From NCBI RefSeq assembly GCF_904846315.1, contig NZ_CAJHAF010000001.1:2914001-2978000 (forward strand): 64,000 bases of DNA, read 5' to 3'. The notes under the pieces are model-generated. The model ran no database searches, had not been told where the DNA came from, and worked only from the letters and a program-made list of their open reading frames with translations. Of the stretch, positions 38,061 to 46,663 are shown piece by piece; position 1 is the stretch's first letter, and each line of letters begins with the position of its first letter. This stretch comes from Psychrobacter jeotgali (lineage in GTDB: Bacteria; Pseudomonadota; Gammaproteobacteria; Pseudomonadales; Moraxellaceae). Position numbers and translations under genes: made by a program.

Positions 38061-39209
38061 TTATTGCTCCGGTACTATAGTGCCAGTGGAAGATGGGGCG
38101 TTAGTTTGATTGGCATCTACGCCTGCACCAATGACTTGACCTCGTACCTTGTGACCATAATAACCTTTATGATCGTGATATTTTTCTGCGGCTTCGGCGA
38201 TGCTTAATCCTTCATCAGGTTGACGGGGGTCAGCTGGACGTTCGTGACTATTAATATAAGCGGCGACGTCCCAAGCTTGTTGCTCACTCAGCGAGTAGGG
38301 TAATCCCAACGGCATGTTGGCATAAATAAACCCTGCAGCGGTATTTACCCGGTGCATCCCAGCACCCCAATTATAAGAGTTTGGTCCCCAAAGCGGCGGG
38401 AAAACATAACGATTATTCATATCCTTTCGTCCTTCACCCTCATCACCGTGACAAACAGCACAGCGGGCTTCGAACACCTTTGCGCCGCGTACTGGGTCAT
38501 AACCGGCTTCGGGTTCATCCAGTGCTGGATAACCAGAGCCCGGTAAATCTACTCGGTTGGGTGCACCAGTCGCTAACCAATGAAAGTAACTTTCCAAATC
38601 CTTATAGACTTGATGGCCTTTTGGTGGTGGGCCGCCAGAGGGGCTATTAGGCGCATTCATCGAATAGGTAAAGCAGCCATTTACCCGATCCTCCATGGTA
38701 TTAATCATCTTGTTCTTACCACGATAAGTCGGGTACATACCCGCTGCTGCCCACATCGGCGCCGAATTAGCTTGTTGTCCTGCATTTAGATGGCAATTGG
38801 CGCATGCCAGTGAGTTACCTACAAACTCAGTTGCATTTGCCCCAGGATTAAGGAATATCTCACGCCCGCGTATAATCGACTCGCCAAACTCGTTATCTGG
38901 AATCTCACTGTCGCTAGGCGGAGCAAAGAAGCCATCTGAATCGGTAGGAATGTTTAAACCAGAGACGCTATGGTCCGCACTCAGCTTCTCACTGGTGTTG
39001 ATAAAGTTCTCGCGCGCCTCTTGCCTCTCTTCGCTAGCTTGTTGAGCTTCACCTACTTCATCGGCAGTACCTAAAAACCTTGCTACCGCATCCATTCGAG
39101 CCAGATAAGTACCTATCAGAATAAGCACTAAGGCACCGAGGCCGGCGTAGAGCCAGCGCTTGACAGAGTTACCGCTTCGTGTTTCTTGGTTATACTGTTT
39201 ATTAGACAT
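38061..39209 (-). CDS. tsdA: TsdA-like diheme thiosulfate dehydrogenase, membrane-anchored
   Basis: 382 residues: one N-terminal membrane helix (about 19-40), a ~70-residue linker, then two cytochrome c domains. Heme 1 is C136-x-x-C139-H140 and heme 2 is C250-x-x-C253-H254. The TsdA hallmark is present: C179 in RVNGCFTYSMN, the unusual Cys ligand of the catalytic heme, about 40 residues after the first CxxCH. TsdA joins two thiosulfates into tetrathionate and, in some species, does the reverse. Known TsdA are usually soluble or lipoproteins, so the transmembrane anchor is notable. It lies 11 bp after the TsdB-like gene. Confidence 0.85.
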   Translation of the reverse strand: MSNKQYNQETRSGNSVKRWLYAGLGALVLILIGTYLARMDAVARFLGTADEVGEAQQASEERQEARENFINTSEKLSADHSVSGLNIPTDSDGFFAPPSDSEIPDNEFGESIIRGREIFLNPGANATEFVGNSLACANCHLNAGQQANSAPMWAAAGMYPTYRGKNKMINTMEDRVNGCFTYSMNAPNSPSGGPPPKGHQVYKDLESYFHWLATGAPNRVDLPGSGYPALDEPEAGYDPVRGAKVFEARCAVCHGDEGEGRKDMNNRYVFPPLWGPNSYNWGAGMHRVNTAAGFIYANMPLGLPYSLSEQQAWDVAAYINSHERPADPRQPDEGLSIAEAAEKYHDHKGYYGHKVRGQVIGAGVDANQTNAPSSTGTIVPEQ

Positions 39210-39220
39210 CTTTGATCCTC

Positions 39221-39958
39221 CTAATCAGCACTGGGATTGCTGGACTGAGGTGGGGGCAGCGTCGCAAGATAATCAGATACCGCACGCATATCTTCTTTTG
39301 AGAGCGACCCAGCTACAGAATGCATAAGACCCAGCGGCGAGTTGGCTCGGCGTCCATCTTTCCAAGCGGCAAGTTGAGTATGGGTATAAGCAGGATGCTG
39401 ACCGGCGATAGCAGGGAAGGTGTCTCCAACACCCCATCCAAGCGGGCCATGACATGAAAAGCAAGAGGGCAGATCAACCGTCCAGTCGCCCGCTAGTGCC
39501 AACTGTCGTCCACGCTCTAGATCGCCACCAAAAGAAGGCTTGGCCGAAGGAGCAGTTTCTATGGAAGCATAATAAGCACCGAGCGCTGCCATTTCATCAT
39601 CAGTTAGCATGGAGACCACATATTGCATATTATCGTTAATACGAGCACCGCTTCGGTAATCATGTAGCTGTTTTACTAAATAGCCTGCTGATACCCCCGC
39701 TAAGCGCGGAATATCCTGAGTACCTTGACCTTTATCGCCATGACAAGAAGCACAAGCCCAAGGGTCATCAGTAGACTCTTCGCGTCCTGCAATTAAAGGC
39801 ATGACACTCTGTGGATCAGCTTTGGTAGCAACAGCGGCATAATTCTCCGCTGCCCGCCAGTCAGTCTCTGCGCCATCTACGCTTTTGGAAGCCTCGCTGC
39901 AAGCCGTTAAAAGCGCTAACGACAGCGCAATTGGGACTATTGATATCATCACTTTCAT
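39221..39958 (-). CDS. tsdB: TsdB-like diheme c4-type cytochrome, lipoprotein
   Basis: 245 residues. A lipoprotein signal ends in LLTAC20, so the protein is membrane-tethered in the periplasm. Two c4-type domains carry C69-x-x-C72-H73 (CASCHGDKGQG) and C166-x-x-C169-H170 (CFSCHGPLGWG), each followed by the Pro-rich loop and a Met-containing segment. TsdB is the c4-type partner that accepts electrons from TsdA. The ATG overlaps the stop of the upstream CcoP-like gene by four bases. A general c4 donor to the oxidase is the alternative reading. Confidence 0.8.
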   Translation of the reverse strand: MKVMISIVPIALSLALLTACSEASKSVDGAETDWRAAENYAAVATKADPQSVMPLIAGREESTDDPWACASCHGDKGQGTQDIPRLAGVSAGYLVKQLHDYRSGARINDNMQYVVSMLTDDEMAALGAYYASIETAPSAKPSFGGDLERGRQLALAGDWTVDLPSCFSCHGPLGWGVGDTFPAIAGQHPAYTHTQLAAWKDGRRANSPLGLMHSVAGSLSKEDMRAVSDYLATLPPPQSSNPSAD

Positions 39959-40704
39959 TGGCTGTCCTCCTGATATTCTCCTTGCTGAGTAGACACCGCT
40001 ACTTGAGTTTGTACCTGCTCGTTGAGGCTCGGTGTATAATCAATGCCAAAGGCGCTTTGCAGCTCAAATCCACCTTGCCACGGGCGATCAAGCTTACTAT
40101 CTAGAGTCTCACGAATAGCAGCAACTTGCTCTGCTGTCACTGCACCTGCTGTATTTGACCAGCTGCTACGTACATGCGTTAAAATTAAAGCAATCTCATG
40201 ATTCTCAAGAGTGGCATGAAAAGTAGGCATCCTGCCGTTATAGATATTACCCTTAACTTCAATAGGGCCGGCGATACCGCGTAGCAAGATGGCAATCGGA
40301 ACCTGAGCGTCAGCCATGATATAACGGGAGCCATCAAGCGGCGGTATTGAGCCACGTACGCCAGCGCCGTTGGTTTGATGGCAAGTGGCGCAGTTGGTGG
40401 CAAAGAGGGCAGCGCCCTGTGCCGCTAAAAGATCACCTTCAGCTTCATCTATATCAGCAGCACTCACATCAGCGGGTGCCACACCTTTGTCTTCTGCAGT
40501 TCGCGCTAACTGTGCATCCTCGCCGTCTTCAGTCGCCTGTGCATCAAAATAAAGGGTCAATCCGCCGTATATAGCAAGCGCTATGGCTATCGCAATAAAC
40601 GGCCAAGGTACTGGGTTTTGCAGCTCGGAGGGCTCAAAATTATCATCAATATTACGTACCGCTGAGCTAAAGTCTTTCGTAAATTTATGCTTACGTCGTT
40701 TCAT
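39955..40704 (-). CDS. Single-heme CcoP-like membrane cytochrome c
   Basis: 249 residues. A basic N-terminus (MKRRKHKFTKDF) and the NPVPWPFIAIAI helix (about 34-53) match the membrane part of CcoP. The periplasmic part has a single heme site, C105-x-x-C108-H109 in NCATCHQTNGAGV. Canonical CcoP has two such domains, so this is a one-heme version. The Met ligand is probably in RMPTFHATL. Start and stop overlap both neighbours (ATGA), so it is made together with CcoO and TsdB. Confidence 0.8.
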   Translation of the reverse strand: MKRRKHKFTKDFSSAVRNIDDNFEPSELQNPVPWPFIAIAIALAIYGGLTLYFDAQATEDGEDAQLARTAEDKGVAPADVSAADIDEAEGDLLAAQGAALFATNCATCHQTNGAGVRGSIPPLDGSRYIMADAQVPIAILLRGIAGPIEVKGNIYNGRMPTFHATLENHEIALILTHVRSSWSNTAGAVTAEQVAAIRETLDSKLDRPWQGGFELQSAFGIDYTPSLNEQVQTQVAVSTQQGEYQEDSQ

Positions 40705-41324
40705 TGGTCGGTCCCCCTATCTGGAGAATATCCACTGTCACGCAGTTCCGGATTGGCAGCAGGATAGGTTCGATCAAGGCTAATTAAGTAGTCTACGAGA
40801 TCAAGAGCTTCAGCGCTTGCCACTACTACTTTACCTGAGGGTTGGTATTCAGTAGGAAGTCGCACTACTACATCGTCCGGAGCTGCCTCAGCTTTGGTTT
40901 CAAATAAGAAAGGATAGCTTGGCATAATCGACGTTGAATGGATGGCACGCGGCTGATAAAGGTGGGTTAAGTGCCAAGCACGACTGGGCATCCGAGCGCC
41001 AATGTTAAGAAGATCAGGTCCAGTGCGCATAGTACCTAACAGATGAGGCTCATCATAAGCGTAGTCGGGCGCTGTAGAAGGGCGACCCCAGCCGCGCTGG
41101 ACATCAGGTGCCTGCTCAGGCGCACGCGGCTGCTGGCTGTGACAATAAACACAGCCAAGATCTACATATTTGGCACGTCCGCGCAGCTCACTGGCAGTAT
41201 AGGGCTCCAGCCCCGGCGCCGCAGCAGCGGTACGGATCTCATCACCGGGTAAAATAACCAAAAATACCGTTGCAAATGCCAAAATAGCAGCTGAAAGTAA
41301 CATTAATGGGATAAAGCGATTCAT
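40701..41324 (-). CDS. ccoO: cbb3-type oxidase monoheme subunit II (CcoO)
   Basis: 207 residues: an N-terminal membrane anchor (MNRFIPLMLLSAAILAFATV) and one heme c site C58-x-x-C61-H62 in DLGCVYCHSQQPR, followed by the CcoO-type segments GWGRPSTAPDYAYD, LLGTMRTGPDLLNIG and HLTHLYQPR. It carries electrons from the c-type donor to CcoN. ATG 41324 has AAGGAGAC upstream and begins at the anchor; the longer frame to 41441 lies inside ccoN. The gap to ccoN is 10 bp and the stop overlaps the next gene (ATGA). Confidence 0.9.
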   Translation of the reverse strand: MNRFIPLMLLSAAILAFATVFLVILPGDEIRTAAAAPGLEPYTASELRGRAKYVDLGCVYCHSQQPRAPEQAPDVQRGWGRPSTAPDYAYDEPHLLGTMRTGPDLLNIGARMPSRAWHLTHLYQPRAIHSTSIMPSYPFLFETKAEAAPDDVVVRLPTEYQPSGKVVVASAEALDLVDYLISLDRTYPAANPELRDSGYSPDRGTDQ

Positions 41325-41334
41325 CTTAGTCTCC

Positions 41335-42942
41335 TTACTTTTCTGGCTGCGTTGTAGATTGGGTGTCAAGTAGGCCCGGTCCCGCTGCACGTTTCTTGCC
41401 TCGACCTGCCAGCATAGCAACCATGTTGGCCGCAAACACAAAATGACCTAACACCATCAAAGATCCGCCAACTGAGCGGCCAGTAAGATAAGGCACCGTC
41501 AACTCCATACTCTCCATAAATTCGCGGGCAGGATCAAGCATCGCTTTACCTTGTAGCCAGCCGCCAAGAGTGAGCGCAACGAAATAAATAGTGAAGCCTA
41601 TAGCGACCAGCCACCAATGGACTGCAATGAGCTTTGGGTAGGGCCAAATTCGTCCCATCAGCCGCGGTACGACATAATAAATAGCGCCAAACAATACAAA
41701 GGTGACAAAGGCATAAGTACCCAAATGCGCATGTCCAACCGTATAATGGGTGAAATGGGTCACCGAGTTGACCGAGCGCAGGGCTTCAAGCGAACCTTGG
41801 AATGAGGCCGCGGTATACATAAGCGCCCCAATCGCTACGAATCTTAAAGGAATACTGGCACGGAACACATCAAGATTACCAAGCCACAAAGGATGCTGGT
41901 TAATGGCAACTGCAATGACGGGAACGAACATCATTAGAGATTGGACGATAGAAAGCGTTACCACCCAAGTCGGCACTGGACCACCAATTAGGTGATGAAT
42001 ACCGACTTGGCTATAAAATAGCGCTAGTGCCCAAAAGCCCACTAAGGAAAGGCTATAAGAATAAATGGGTTTACCGATAATACGCGGTAGTAAATAATAA
42101 GCAGCGCCTACGCCAATGGGTGTCAACCACAGCCCTAAAACGTTATGGGCAAACCACCAGTTTACAGTTGCTTGCTGAGCGCCAACATGAATGCCAGGGA
42201 AGTTGGCCACAATGAATAAAATGGGGAACCAAACCATCGCCCCCAGGTAATACCAGCCGGTGACGTAGATATGGCGTACTTCTCGATGCCATGCGGTCAC
42301 TAAGAGAGGGATGACAAATAAAAATACCGCAAGCGCAATAAATATATCGATTTGCCATGGAATCTCTAACCACTCAAGCCCATCGGTCCAACCCGTTCCT
42401 ATCGCCCATGCGCCTGCACCGACCGCTAAGTTCATTAGCACCGCCCCAGCAAATGCTAGTGTTGGCAAGCGTAGGTGGGTGGAAAAAATAGTTGGGATGA
42501 GCCATAGCGATAGACCAAGTCCACCAAGGGACAGCCAGCCATAGATGACCAGGTTAAGGTGCATCGGTCTGATGCGACCAAAAGTTAACATCTCCATACC
42601 ATTTAGCCAATCAGGCAGATGCATCTTAAGCGAAGCAATCAGACCAAAAGAGCTACCAAGGACCAACCAAAAAGTAGCTGTAGCAAAAATAAATAGGATA
42701 ATTCGTCTACTGTTGAGGGGCACGAGGCTTTCGCCGTCACGGCCTCTAGGGGAGTCCGTTTGTTCCGGTCGTGTGCTGGGGTCGTCGGGCTCCTCGCCAC
42801 GCTCTTCAGCATCGAAAATAGTACGAGCATCCGCTTGAGTAAAACGCAGCTCGCTGCGTGATATCACCCAAATAAGGACGACGAGTGCTACGAGTGACAC
42901 TGCAAAACTGACTAGGACCAAGGTTCCAATCGTAAATACCAA
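41335..42942 (-). CDS. ccoN: cbb3-type oxidase catalytic subunit I (CcoN) with CcoS-like N-terminus
   Basis: 535 residues, about 60 longer than usual. The core has the low-spin heme ligands H128 and H406, the CuB ligands H266 (FAHNVLG) and H316/H317 (GIHHL), the heme b3 ligand H404 (GHAHLG), and Y310, at the position of the cross-linked Tyr in oxygen-reducing cbb3 enzymes and absent from NO reductases. The first ~75 residues are a membrane helix and VIWVISRSELRFTQADARTI-like tail that resembles the assembly protein CcoS. TTG 42942 has AGGGAG six bases upstream and is the likely start. Confidence 0.9.
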   Translation of the reverse strand: MVFTIGTLVLVSFAVSLVALVVLIWVISRSELRFTQADARTIFDAEERGEEPDDPSTRPEQTDSPRGRDGESLVPLNSRRIILFIFATATFWLVLGSSFGLIASLKMHLPDWLNGMEMLTFGRIRPMHLNLVIYGWLSLGGLGLSLWLIPTIFSTHLRLPTLAFAGAVLMNLAVGAGAWAIGTGWTDGLEWLEIPWQIDIFIALAVFLFVIPLLVTAWHREVRHIYVTGWYYLGAMVWFPILFIVANFPGIHVGAQQATVNWWFAHNVLGLWLTPIGVGAAYYLLPRIIGKPIYSYSLSLVGFWALALFYSQVGIHHLIGGPVPTWVVTLSIVQSLMMFVPVIAVAINQHPLWLGNLDVFRASIPLRFVAIGALMYTAASFQGSLEALRSVNSVTHFTHYTVGHAHLGTYAFVTFVLFGAIYYVVPRLMGRIWPYPKLIAVHWWLVAIGFTIYFVALTLGGWLQGKAMLDPAREFMESMELTVPYLTGRSVGGSLMVLGHFVFAANMVAMLAGRGKKRAAGPGLLDTQSTTQPEK

Positions 42943-43073
42943 GATAAACTCCCTTTTATTAAATGGTTACTAGCATTAAATAGTTACTAGGGCGAAGTGT
43001 CTTCGCAGCACTAACAGCTTTGTAATAGTTGTTATGACTTTATAGTAAATGCTTTATTGAGAAGTCTTTACGT

Positions 43074-44426
43074 TTAGCTTTTGGCCTGTTGCCAAGCACT
43101 TATACCACCAAGATAAACGTCGAGCTTATCAAAGCCTTGGCTTGCTAGCCACCCAGCGGCTATCGTAGAGCGCTCGCCGCTGGCACACATTAGAGTGTAA
43201 TGGCGGTTTTTATCCAGCTTACGCCACTGCTCATTTAGGTGACCGACGTAGATATGCTTTGACTGCTCGATCGCATTTTCAGCTCTCTCATCAGCGTCAC
43301 GGACATCAAGTAGCGTCCAATGCTCAGTTTTGTTATCAAGGCGATCTGCAACTTCAGCGGTTTCAATCATCGGAATTTTTGCCATTTTCTCGCCTTGCTT
43401 AGCAGCAGCTATTACGCCAACATAACCGCCCACGATATTATCAAGGGCGATGCGGACCAAGTGCTGCATAGCTGTATTAAGCTCTTGCTCATCGGCGGCG
43501 ATAAGCGCTAAACTTTCTCCTTCAGAGATAAACCAACCTGCAAAGGCGGAGATCATATCGACCGGCAAGCTCATTGAGCCCGGCAAATGACCCGAAGCGT
43601 AAGCCATGGGGTCACGAATATCAATTAGATGATCGGCATCACTGTTTTTGAGCTGCTCAAGCGATAAGTTGCGTGGACGCATAATACGCGGCGCCGCAGC
43701 GCCACCTTCCATATTAAGTCGTTCCATCAAGCGAAAATAAGGCGGCTGATAGTGAGTCTCGTTCACTTTAGCCCGAATAAAAGCATCACGATCTTCAATT
43801 TGTAGGCGTGGGTTGTTCAAGCGCTCGTGACCGACGGTTGAGAACTCACGCTCCGCCATCCCTGAGCCGCAGACTGATCCGGCACCGTGCGCTGGATAAA
43901 CAATGGCTTGGTCACCCAAAGCTAGGATTTTTTGTAGGGAGTCGTAAAGCAGACCGGCCACTTCTTCAAGCCGATCAGGATAAAAGTCAGTGCGACCCAC
44001 ATCGCCGATAAAGAGCGCATCTCCAGTAAAAACCCCAACAGCCTTATCGGGATAAGCGGTGTCGTATAAAGCAAAGGCAAGATGGTCATCGGTATGGCCA
44101 GGCGTTTCTAGTACACGGATATCAAGCTGACCGATAGCGAAGCAGTCACCTTCACGTGCTGTTTGCGCATAGACAATAGGTTTTTCTGGATTGGGACCAT
44201 GCAGTACTTTGGCGCCAGTCATCTCTGCCAAGATTGGCGCACCAGAAACCAAGTCTTCATTGCGATGGGTTTCAAAAATATGAGTGATCTGAAGTCCTGC
44301 TGCACGTGCTTTTTCGACATAAACATCGCAGTCGCGGCGCGGATCAATCACCGCTGCTTGACCACCCGATCCCACCAGATAAGAGAGGTGCGAGAGTCCG
44401 GGAGTCTTAATCTTTTCGAGTAACAT
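43074..44426 (-). CDS. Persulfide dioxygenase-double rhodanese fusion
   Basis: 450 residues. Residues about 1-235 are a metallo-beta-lactamase fold of the ETHE1 persulfide-dioxygenase group, with the Fe ligands H54, H111 (TPGHTDDH) and D136 (VFTGDALFIGD). The usual HxHxDH loop is ETHRNEDLV, so the second His is missing while the iron-binding one remains. Two rhodanese domains follow: the first (about 260-340) has no Cys and is probably structural, the second has C414 in LMCASGERS. Such fusions oxidise glutathione persulfide and move sulfane sulfur to thiosulfate. It is upstream of the tsd-cco operon on the same strand, with a 131-bp gap. Some members may be plain thioesterases. Confidence 0.85.
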   Translation of the reverse strand: MLLEKIKTPGLSHLSYLVGSGGQAAVIDPRRDCDVYVEKARAAGLQITHIFETHRNEDLVSGAPILAEMTGAKVLHGPNPEKPIVYAQTAREGDCFAIGQLDIRVLETPGHTDDHLAFALYDTAYPDKAVGVFTGDALFIGDVGRTDFYPDRLEEVAGLLYDSLQKILALGDQAIVYPAHGAGSVCGSGMAEREFSTVGHERLNNPRLQIEDRDAFIRAKVNETHYQPPYFRLMERLNMEGGAAAPRIMRPRNLSLEQLKNSDADHLIDIRDPMAYASGHLPGSMSLPVDMISAFAGWFISEGESLALIAADEQELNTAMQHLVRIALDNIVGGYVGVIAAAKQGEKMAKIPMIETAEVADRLDNKTEHWTLLDVRDADERAENAIEQSKHIYVGHLNEQWRKLDKNRHYTLMCASGERSTIAAGWLASQGFDKLDVYLGGISAWQQAKS

Positions 44427-44766
44427 AACTACTTCCTTACCATATAATTATCAACAGTACCTGTTTTTAATATCAAATATTAATATTAGAAAAGGGTATC
44501 AACTAAGTATTGTTATTACTGTACTGTCTTATATATTATAAGTATGCATATTGTTTCAAGGTACTAGTAAGCGCTAGTAAAAATAGCATCTTGACTATAA
44601 ATCCGCTACAATACGCCCACCAAATTATCACCTCTATTTCTATTAGTGTTTATCATCTGCTACCTAAAGTCGATGCACTATTAAATGCATATAACCGTTT
44701 TTACTTTCGGCTGACTATGCTACCTGCTACTTTTTTCTTCCAAAACTTAACGATAAGTTATTCATT
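44427..44766. other. Divergent intergenic region between the PDO-rhodanese and prfC genes
   Basis: 340 bp, AT-rich, holding the promoters of both genes. CTTATA-TAT-TATAAG (44528-44542) is a small inverted repeat that might be an operator. Near 44690 there is a degenerate copy of the dispersed element (ATAACCGTTTTTACTTTCGG). No gene is visible. Confidence 0.45.
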
Positions 44767-46389
44767 ATGAGCGCAGATACTAAAACATCCGCAACCAAAC
44801 TCTCAGCAACTAAGCTTGCTCGTGAGGTTGCTAAACGTCGCACCTTTGCCATCATCTCGCATCCCGATGCCGGTAAAACCACAATGACCGAAAAGCTACT
44901 CTTATGGGGTCAAGCTATCCAAGTCGTTGGTGAAGTTAAAGGGCGTAAAACCGATCGCCATGCCACTTCAGATTGGATGAGCATGGAGCAAGAGCGCGGT
45001 ATTTCTATTACCACCTCAGTCATGCAGTTTCCTTATAAAAATCATGTGGTCAATCTGCTCGATACTCCCGGTCATGCCGACTTCTCAGAAGATACTTATC
45101 GCACCTTAACCGCCGTTGATAGTGCGCTGATGATGGTCGATGGTGCCAAAGGCGTCGAGGAGCGTACTATCAAGTTGATGGAAGTTTGCCGGATGCGGGA
45201 TACACCGATTATCTCCTTTATCAATAAGCTTGATCGTCAAATTCGCGAGCCGCTTGACTTGCTAAGCGAAATCGAAGACGTACTGAAAATTAAGTGTATT
45301 CCAGTGACTTGGCCTATCGGCATGGGGCAGGATTTCGTTGGAGTCTATCACCTTGCTGAAAACAAGACTTACCTTTATGAAAAGGGTCATGGCGGTGATA
45401 TGAGCGTCTCTGAAACCCGTGAAGGATATGATTATCCTGATATTCGCGAGCGTCTGGGCAAGTTGATGTTTGATGCTTTTGAGGAGTCGCTTGAGCTGGT
45501 ACAAATGGCGCTTGAAGATTTCGATGTCGATGAGTTTTTGGCTGGAGAGATGACCCCGGTACTGTTCGGTACGGCTTTGGGTAATTTTGGGGTTAATATG
45601 GTGCTTGATACGCTAGTTAAGTATGCGCCACCGCCAAAATCCCACCCTGCCCAAGAGCGTGAAGTGGCGGCGACCGAGACTGACTTTAGCGGTTTCGTCT
45701 TTAAGATTCAGGCCAATATGGACCCACGTCACCGTGACCGTATCGCCTTTTTGCGGGTGTGCTCAGGTAAGTACGAGAAAGGCATGAAAATGAAGCACGT
45801 CAGTCTAGGTAAAGATGTACGTATTGCTGATGCGCTGACTTTCTTAGCAGGAGATCGTGAAGCCTTAGAGGAAGCTTATCCGGGTGATATTATTGGTTTA
45901 CATAACCACGGTACCATCTCTATCGGCGATAGCTTTACCGAAGGCGAGGAGCTCAACTTTACCGGTATTCCGCATTTTGCACCAGAGCTATTCCGCCGAG
46001 TGGTACTCAAAGATCCGCTCAAGTCCAAAGCGCTGCAAAAAGGTTTGCAGCAGCTAAGCGAAGAGGGTGCTACCCAAGTCTTTATGCCGCAGATTAATAA
46101 TGATCTAATTCTAGGCGCGGTTGGGGTCTTGCAGTTCGAAGTGGTCGCGCATCGCCTCAAAGAAGAGTACAAAGTACAATGTGTTTTCGAGCCGGTATCG
46201 ATTGCCACGGTACGCTGGATACATTGCGATGATGAAGTGGCCTTAGCTAAGTTCAAACGTAAAGCTCACGACCAACTATCCTTAGATGGCGGCGGATATT
46301 TGACTTACTTAGCACCTTCCCGAGTGAATTTACAGCTGATGCAAGAGCGCTATCCAGAGGTTACTTTTAGCAATACTCGTGAGCATTAG
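44767..46389 (+). CDS. prfC: Peptide chain release factor 3
   Basis: A 540-residue translational GTPase that removes RF1/RF2 from the ribosome after peptide release. G1 is HPDAGKTT, switch [16 protein letters not shown], NKxD is FINKLDRQ. Domains II and III with FAPELFRRV and [12 protein letters not shown] are typical of RF3 and distinguish it from EF-G. Length matches E. coli RF3 with an N-terminal tail of ten residues. Confidence 0.96.
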   Translation: MSADTKTSATKLSATKLAREVAKRRTFAIISHPDAGKTTMTEKLLLWGQAIQVVGEVKGRKTDRHATSDWMSMEQERGISITTSVMQFPYKNHVVNLLDTPGHADFSEDTYRTLTAVDSALMMVDGAKGVEERTIKLMEVCRMRDTPIISFINKLDRQIREPLDLLSEIEDVLKIKCIPVTWPIGMGQDFVGVYHLAENKTYLYEKGHGGDMSVSETREGYDYPDIRERLGKLMFDAFEESLELVQMALEDFDVDEFLAGEMTPVLFGTALGNFGVNMVLDTLVKYAPPPKSHPAQEREVAATETDFSGFVFKIQANMDPRHRDRIAFLRVCSGKYEKGMKMKHVSLGKDVRIADALTFLAGDREALEEAYPGDIIGLHNHGTISIGDSFTEGEELNFTGIPHFAPELFRRVVLKDPLKSKALQKGLQQLSEEGATQVFMPQINNDLILGAVGVLQFEVVAHRLKEEYKVQCVFEPVSIATVRWIHCDDEVALAKFKRKAHDQLSLDGGGYLTYLAPSRVNLQLMQERYPEVTFSNTREH

Positions 46390-46431
46390 AGCGTGTGATA
46401 AAGAGCCGCTAAGCCCTAGTTATTATGATAG

Positions 46432-46456
46432 AAGACACGCCAGCCGTGTCTTTTTA
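46432..46456 (+). terminator. Terminator after prfC
   Basis: GACACG pairs with CGTGTC over a five-base loop and is followed by TTTTT. Confidence 0.75.
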
Positions 46457-46663
46457 TTGTTTAAAAATAGCCGTTTTTTATAACTTATCCCTTCTGTTTA
46501 GGGTATAAATAGTTAAGGTCGAAGATAAAAAGCTGACCAACGCTGCATCAGTAATAATCCTACCAAAACATAAACAGTGTTTAAACAATAACTCCCAAGT
46601 CTTCGGGTAAACTATTTGTAGAAGCTGTTTTTTAAAAAAGACTGCAAAGGTAGAAGAAGTCAT

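Noticed and set aside
38352..39045. Several overlapping plus-strand open frames in the tsdA/tsdB region
   Set aside because: They lie antisense to cytochromes with clear heme motifs, have no ribosome sites and no family-like sequence.
41335..42942. Nitric oxide reductase (NorB) instead of cbb3 oxidase
   Set aside because: Y310 is at the position of the cross-linked Tyr and the subunits are CcoO/CcoP-like; NorB lacks this Tyr and pairs with NorC.
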